Of a stretch of 10,133 nucleotides of DNA, positions 6,687 through 10,133 are shown in pieces; positions within the stretch are counted from its first letter, which is position 1; every line of letters begins with the position of its first letter. Made by a program: the position numbers and the translations under genes. Below the pieces are notes generated by a model that saw only the letters and a program-made list of their open reading frames with translations, was not told the DNA's origin and did not search any database. The stretch is from SAR324 cluster bacterium. GTDB taxonomy: Bacteria; SAR324; NAC60-12. Location: NCBI GenBank assembly GCA_028822475.1, contig JAPKDT010000060.1, positions 1 through 10,133 on the forward strand, in the 5' to 3' direction.

Positions 6687-8063
6687 TCAGGAGCTCAAAA
6701 GTGAAGAAAAGCTGACATTAAAAGCAAAACCAAGATAAATTGCGATACCAATAATGTCACTGGTTGTAGTGATAAATGGTCCTGTTGCTAAAGCAGGATC
6801 GATATTCATTCGTTTAAGTATAATTGGAATCGTAGAGCCTACTGTTGCTGCAAAACAGACAACGATTAACAATGAAATTCCGGAAGTAAACGCTCTTCCA
6901 AGATCATGTGTCAGATACCATGACATACCTGCCAGAATGAAAGAACAAATAATTCCGTTCAAAAACGCGACTCTTAACTCTTTCCAAAGACGAACAAGCA
7001 TATCAGTAGTTTGTATAGCACCTGTAGCAAGTCCGCGTACAACGATTGAGGAAGACTGTATGCCGATACTTCCTCCAAGCGCTGCAACAAGTGGGATAAA
7101 ATAAGTTACATCCGGTAGTGAAACTAGCGCATTTTCATAAAAACTCATCACAATCGCGGTTAAAAAACCACCAAACAATCCGACAAGCAGCCAAGGCAAC
7201 CTGTCACCGGAAGCTCTTAAAACCGATGTTTCAGTAACTTCTTCATCTCCTGTTCCGGCAATGTGTCCCAAATCCTCATTATGTTCTTCAACAATCACAT
7301 CCACCAGATCATCCAGTGTGACACGACCTATTAAACGTAAATGTTTGTCTATTACCGGAACTACAACCAAATCGTATTCCTTGGCAATCCTTGCTACTTC
7401 TTCCTGATCCAGATCTTGATCAACAGCAACTACTTCATGATTCATCAAATTTTCGATCAGTGTGTTCCGCTCCGCCAATAAGAGTTCCGTAGTACCAATA
7501 GTACCAATCAGGTGATCATATTCATCAACGACATAAGCCGTATAAAATAATTCTAAACCTTCCTTTTTGATAAATTTTTGAATTTCTTTTACCGCCGCCG
7601 CGACTGTTTGATCTTTTCGTATCGCAACCACGTAAGGCGTCATCAACCCACCGGCGCTTTCCTCATCATACTGTAGAAGGTAGGTCAGTTCTTCACGGTC
7701 TTTTTCCGGAAGTCTTTCAAGCAATGCACTTGCATCTTCATCATCGAGGAGTCCGACAAAGTCTGCCGCGTCATCCTGAGGCATATCCGTGATTGCATCA
7801 CTCAAGCGGTCCGGCGACAATTGCTTTACAATGTCTCCAAGGATGGATGGAGAGTCCTGCAAATTGTTTAGCACTTCTGAAGAAGTCTCTCTTTCGAGAT
7901 TTTCCAGCACGACTAGTTGATGCTGCAGTTTCAACTGCAGCAAAATATTGGCAATTTCAACTGGCTTAAGCGGTTCAAAAACGCTTTTCAGTAATTCTGT
8001 ACGTTCCGTGCTGATCAGTTTCTTGACCAGTTTGTGATATTGTGTGTCGCGACTTTTATTCAT
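6687..8063 (-). CDS. mgtE: MgtE-family magnesium transporter
   Basis: Inner-membrane Mg2+ channel/transporter, homodimeric in characterised members, with a cytosolic Mg2+ sensor that closes the pore when Mg2+ is plentiful. The 458 residues give the full family layout: a helical, acidic N domain (1-135, including DDAADFVGLLDDEDASALL), the SAGGLMTP signature (136-143), two CBS domains (about 142-198 and 205-262), a plug helix, and five transmembrane helices (about 289-309, 318-342, 362-384, 392-415, 428-455). The pore signatures are present: GGSIGIQSSSIVVRGLA (330-346) and NIDPALATGPFITTTSD (420-436), with D422 at the place of the conserved Mg2+-site aspartate. It lies 40 bp after pepA and 7 bp before holB. 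No Mg2+ riboswitch is apparent in the 40-bp gap, so regulation is probably through the protein's own sensor. Confidence 0.95.
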   Translation of the reverse strand: MNKSRDTQYHKLVKKLISTERTELLKSVFEPLKPVEIANILLQLKLQHQLVVLENLERETSSEVLNNLQDSPSILGDIVKQLSPDRLSDAITDMPQDDAADFVGLLDDEDASALLERLPEKDREELTYLLQYDEESAGGLMTPYVVAIRKDQTVAAAVKEIQKFIKKEGLELFYTAYVVDEYDHLIGTIGTTELLLAERNTLIENLMNHEVVAVDQDLDQEEVARIAKEYDLVVVPVIDKHLRLIGRVTLDDLVDVIVEEHNEDLGHIAGTGDEEVTETSVLRASGDRLPWLLVGLFGGFLTAIVMSFYENALVSLPDVTYFIPLVAALGGSIGIQSSSIVVRGLATGAIQTTDMLVRLWKELRVAFLNGIICSFILAGMSWYLTHDLGRAFTSGISLLIVVCFAATVGSTIPIILKRMNIDPALATGPFITTTSDIIGIAIYLGFAFNVSFSSLLSS

Positions 8064-8103
8064 GATTCAGTCTTCAACAGATTCAAATTTATTTTAGTAA
8101 CGC

Positions 8104-9609
8104 TTATTTCAGCGTTTTCCAGTTCTGCACCAGATCAACAAGCAATCTCACGCCGACCCCTGTTGCACCACTGTTAGGATGATAACCGATGTGCTTTACA
8201 TTCCAGGATGTTCCGGCAATATCAAGATGGACCCAGGGTGTTCCATCAATAAAATGCTCTAAAAACAATCCTCCGATGATAGTTCCGGAATCACCGACAC
8301 CTATGTTTTGCAAATCGGCATATTTCCCTTTTATCGATTCACCGTACTCCGGAAAACTCGGCAGTTGCCAAACGCGGTCTCCGCTGTTAATTCCAGCCTT
8401 CCGGACCTGTTCCATTAAGTCATCATTATTCGTGATTGCACCGGTTGTGAGGTGTCCCAGCGCGGTAATGACTGCACCTGTCAAAGTTGCCAAGTCGACA
8501 ACTGCATCAGGCTTGAATTCCTTAACGACATAACTCAGTGCATCACCCAGAATCAAACGACCTTCCGCATCTGTGTTGAGGATTTCGACACGTTTACCGT
8601 TATGCGCCGTTACGATGTCTCCCGGACGCTGTGCATCACCGTCGGGCATGTTTTCTGTAGTTGGAATGACAGCAACAACATTCAGTTTTGGATTTATCTC
8701 ACCAATGACTTTCATCGCTCCTAAAACAGCCGCGGCACCACACATATCAAATTTCATTTCATCCATGTTTTTTCCAGGTTTGAGTGAAATTCCACCTGAA
8801 TCAAATGTTACTCCTTTGCCAACAAGAGCAACAGTCTGTTTTGCTTTCTGGTGACTGTACTCCAGAACAATAAGTTTAGCCGGTTCTCTTGAACCGCGTG
8901 AAACGCCCAGCAACATTCCCATGCCAAGCTTTTTCATATCTTTCTCTTCCAGAACAGTGCATTCCATTTTGTACTGCTTCGCTATTTTTTTTGCTTCTGC
9001 AGCTAAATCTTTAGGTTTTAAATCATTTGCAGGTGTATTACCCAATGTCCTCGCCATATTTGTTCCATCAGCGAGTATTTTCCCATTTTTTAAGGCATTC
9101 AAAGAAGTAAGTTTTTCAGGATCACAACAATGAATTTTGATGAATTTAGTATTTGATTTATTATTTTCCTGTTTTTTGTAAGTATTGAACTCATAAGCTC
9201 CCAAAGTTAAGCCTTCAACAAGCACCTGCCCCGCATCAGTTTCAGTAGTATTTTGGAGTAAAGAAGTCAACACGAATCCGACAGTATTTGCTTTAAGCGC
9301 AGGCAGCATTTTACCTGCTTTTCCAGCAGCACGTCGAAGCGTTTCTGCGTCCAGTTCATTTTTTTTCCCTACACCAATTGCTAACATCTGCGGTATTTTT
9401 GTGTAGCCTGATACAAAGTGCTGGCTACTGCCTTTCTTACCGTTAAATATTCTCAGTTTAAGAGAAGTACTGAGTTGTTTATTTAACTCATCCGGAAGAT
9501 CCTTAAGTCCGCTTCCATTCACATCTGTGTCTTCTGCAACAAAAACAACTAGTGCTTCGAGTTTTTGATTTTTAAGAGGAATATTGTTATTTTCAATTTT
9601 CAATTCCAT
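8104..9609 (-). CDS. pepA: leucyl aminopeptidase, M17 family (PepA/cytosol aminopeptidase)
   Basis: Cytosolic hexameric metallo-aminopeptidase that removes N-terminal residues from peptides with two metal ions. All active-site residues of the family are visible: K265 and D270 in VGKGVTFDSGG (263-273), K277, D288 in KFDMCGAAA (286-294), and D347, E349 and R351 in NTDAEGRL (345-352). These are each five less than the E. coli PepA numbering, so the catalytic domain is intact. The N-terminal macro-like domain (1-160) is the usual variable part, and 501 residues is typical. AAGG-A six bases before the ATG gives a good ribosome site. It is the first gene of the leftward operon. E. coli PepA also binds DNA at cer/carAB as a regulator; whether this protein does so cannot be seen here. 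Confidence 0.96.
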   Translation of the reverse strand: MELKIENNNIPLKNQKLEALVVFVAEDTDVNGSGLKDLPDELNKQLSTSLKLRIFNGKKGSSQHFVSGYTKIPQMLAIGVGKKNELDAETLRRAAGKAGKMLPALKANTVGFVLTSLLQNTTETDAGQVLVEGLTLGAYEFNTYKKQENNKSNTKFIKIHCCDPEKLTSLNALKNGKILADGTNMARTLGNTPANDLKPKDLAAEAKKIAKQYKMECTVLEEKDMKKLGMGMLLGVSRGSREPAKLIVLEYSHQKAKQTVALVGKGVTFDSGGISLKPGKNMDEMKFDMCGAAAVLGAMKVIGEINPKLNVVAVIPTTENMPDGDAQRPGDIVTAHNGKRVEILNTDAEGRLILGDALSYVVKEFKPDAVVDLATLTGAVITALGHLTTGAITNNDDLMEQVRKAGINSGDRVWQLPSFPEYGESIKGKYADLQNIGVGDSGTIIGGLFLEHFIDGTPWVHLDIAGTSWNVKHIGYHPNSGATGVGVRLLVDLVQNWKTLK

Positions 9610-9615
9610 TTTAAT

Positions 9616-9620
9616 TCCTT
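9616..9620 (-). promoter_or_regulatory. pepA: Shine-Dalgarno AAGGA of pepA
   Basis: On the minus strand AAGGA lies six bases before the ATG at 9609. This is the best ribosome site among the operon's genes besides that of the binding protein, in keeping with pepA being the leading cistron. Confidence 0.7.
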
Positions 9621-9645
9621 TTAATAATATTTATAATTAAACAGC

Positions 9646-9666
9646 AGGCAGATAAAAACTCTGCCT
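9646..9666. repeat. 7-bp dyad AGGCAGA-N7-TCTGCCT in pepA leader
   Basis: The arms are perfect (9646-9652 and 9660-9666) with a seven-base loop. It lies 37 to 57 bp upstream of the pepA start, between the candidate promoter and the ribosome site, so it may be an operator or an mRNA leader hairpin. Read rightward it is followed by TTAATATTTT, a poor terminator tail; read leftward there is no U-run, so attenuation of pepA is not indicated. Confidence 0.5.
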
Positions 9667-9691
9667 TTAATATTTTGAGTATATTTTAAGA

Positions 9692-9720
9692 GTAATAAAC
9701 ATACCTAGCTTGTGCATCAA
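9692..9720 (-). promoter_or_regulatory. candidate sigma70-type promoter for the pepA operon
   Basis: On the minus strand TTGATG (9720-9715) is 17 bases from TATTAC (9697-9692); each box matches four of six consensus positions. A second possible -10, TATACT, is at 9683-9678 but has no good -35. In AT-rich DNA such matches arise by chance, so this is only a candidate. Confidence 0.25.
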
Positions 9721-9747
9721 CAGACAAGACTTTAGTGTAAAAGTAAA

Positions 9748-9770
9748 TAAGTCATCACCAGAGTGACTTA
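9748..9770. repeat. 7-bp dyad TAAGTCA-N9-TGACTTA upstream of pepA
   Basis: Perfect arms at 9748-9754 and 9764-9770 separated by nine bases. Centre-to-centre arm spacing is 16 bp, about one and a half helical turns. The dyad sits about 28 bp upstream of the candidate pepA -35 box, a typical place for an activator or repressor site. It also overlaps the 3' end of the small leftward ORF. Confidence 0.4.
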
Positions 9771-9883
9771 GTCCTGAGCCTGCTGGAGATGATATATTCA
9801 GCATTAATTTCAAGAAAGCTGAAGTGCATAGCAGCAGACCAGATGACAACGGCAAAACAAACTGAAAGCAAAATAAGAGACAT
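9755..9883 (-). CDS. possible small membrane peptide, 42 residues
   Basis: A short frame from ATG at 9883 to TGA at 9755. It begins MSLILLSVCFAVVIWSAAM, which would form a single membrane helix or signal peptide, followed by a short polar tail ending RTKSLW. It runs in the pepA direction about 145 bp upstream of pepA. There is only an A-rich tract before the ATG and no clear Shine-Dalgarno, and an overlapping frame (9667-9855) is equally open, so this may be chance. I recognise no family. Confidence 0.2.
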   Translation of the reverse strand: MSLILLSVCFAVVIWSAAMHFSFLEINAEYIISSRLRTKSLW

Positions 9884-9934
9884 ATTTTTTGTTTTTAAAA
9901 CTGGATCCTAAACTATTTTCATCAACTTAGCTTC

Positions 9935-9948
9935 ACTTAAATTTAAGT
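9935..9948. repeat. 14-bp perfect palindrome ACTTAAATTTAAGT
   Basis: Every base is self-complementary across the centre at 9941/9942. Its last T is also the first T of the TTGACA box at 9948-9953, so a protein bound here would cover the -35 region of the rightward promoter candidate. The palindrome is made mostly of A and T, so chance occurrence is possible. Confidence 0.4.
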
Positions 9949-9974
9949 TGACATGTTTGGCAAGAGTCTATAAA
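9948..9974 (+). promoter_or_regulatory. candidate sigma70-type promoter, rightward
   Basis: A perfect TTGACA (9948-9953) is followed after 15 bases by TATAAA (9969-9974); shifting two bases gives TAAATT at 17. The 15-base spacing is short but usable. A start of transcription would fall close to 9981, almost on the GTG-ATG at 9981-9986. Confidence 0.4.
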
Positions 9975-9983
9975 TTTCGTGTG

Positions 9984-10133
9984 ATGAAACACATTAAACT
10001 TATACAGGATCCGGTTCCTAAAATCAACTTTGCAAGTTATTCAAAGGTTCAGAATTACTTTAAGGATTCACTAAAACTAAAGCTTTTTACAGTAACTTTA
10101 ATAAATTCCTACCATTTTCACCAAATCCTTGTG
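9984..10133 (+). CDS. partial unknown protein, 5' end only, cut by window end
   Basis: From the ATG at 9984 the frame stays open for 50 codons to the window edge; the same frame is open back to a TAA at 9909-9911, 74 codons in all, long for DNA this AT-rich. The product begins MKHIKLIQDPVPKINFASYS and continues basic and aromatic with no obvious signal peptide. GTG at 9981 or TTG at 9957 and 9948 are alternative starts. A promoter-like pair ends just before the ATG, and there is no Shine-Dalgarno, so translation would have to be leaderless or start elsewhere. I do not recognise the family; 50 residues are too few to call it. Confidence 0.4.
   Translation, partial: MKHIKLIQDPVPKINFASYSKVQNYFKDSLKLKLFTVTLINSYHFHQILV

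Larger units (their letters stand above)
9610..9980. other. AT-rich divergent control region upstream of pepA
   Basis: About 370 bases without a secure gene, between leftward pepA and a rightward open frame. It contains two perfect 7-bp dyads (9646-9666 and 9748-9770), a possible pepA promoter, a possible 42-codon leftward ORF, and a 14-bp palindrome joined to a rightward promoter-like pair. No tRNA or rRNA is visible. Confidence 0.6.

Noticed and set aside
9667..9855. 62-residue leftward frame upstream of pepA as a gene
   Set aside because: No ribosome site, composition not protein-like, no recognisable motif, and it covers the candidate promoter and a dyad.
1..10133. CRISPR array, tRNA, rRNA, transposase or toxin-antitoxin module
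   Set aside because: I looked on both strands and saw no regularly spaced repeats, cloverleaf sequence, conserved rRNA blocks or recognisable transposase or toxin motifs.

Overview
The window looks like ordinary chromosome of a moderately AT-rich, Gram-negative-type bacterium. It encodes periplasm-directed proteins with signal peptides, a PepA-type aminopeptidase, RecD2 and a cobalamin-dependent mutase relative. A deltaproteobacterial or similar proteobacterial-grade lineage would fit, but no rRNA or lineage marker is present, so this placement is only inference.

Layout. (a) Positions 1-733, plus strand: the C-terminal fifth of an IcmF-type (isobutyryl-CoA mutase, fused form) protein. Homology starts abruptly near position 56; the preceding AT-rich bases carry an in-frame stop and do not match the family, so this is a 5'-truncated gene. 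(b) 734-1014: AT-rich convergent intergenic stretch with at most a weak terminator. (c) 1015-9609, minus strand: seven tightly packed genes read right to left: pepA, mgtE, holB, a small exported protein of unknown function, recD2, an orphan periplasmic substrate-binding protein, and tsaC (Sua5/YrdC type). Junctions are +40, +7, -4 (ATGA), +33, +45 and -4 (ATGA) bp, and I see no internal terminator, so this is probably one operon. (d) 9610-9980: AT-rich divergent control region with two 7-bp dyads, candidate promoters and a possible 42-codon ORF. (e) 9981-10133, plus strand: an open frame running off the window end, just downstream of a TTGACA/TATAAA promoter-like pair that abuts a 14-bp perfect palindrome.

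How the genes fit together. holB (clamp loader delta'), recD2 (5'-3' helicase for repair) and tsaC (first step of tRNA t6A synthesis) are information-processing genes. pepA (peptide turnover), mgtE (Mg2+ uptake) and the binding protein (solute capture) concern nutrient and ion homeostasis. This reads as a mixed housekeeping operon, not a dedicated pathway. Two start sites need moving inward by nine codons (to 2879 and 5678), on the evidence of a Shine-Dalgarno sequence and an ATGA overlap respectively.

I found no convincing new defence or mobile system. The points most worth checking are the broken icmF, the unusual pepA upstream region, the rightward reading frame cut by the window end, and the uncharacterised exported protein coupled to holB.
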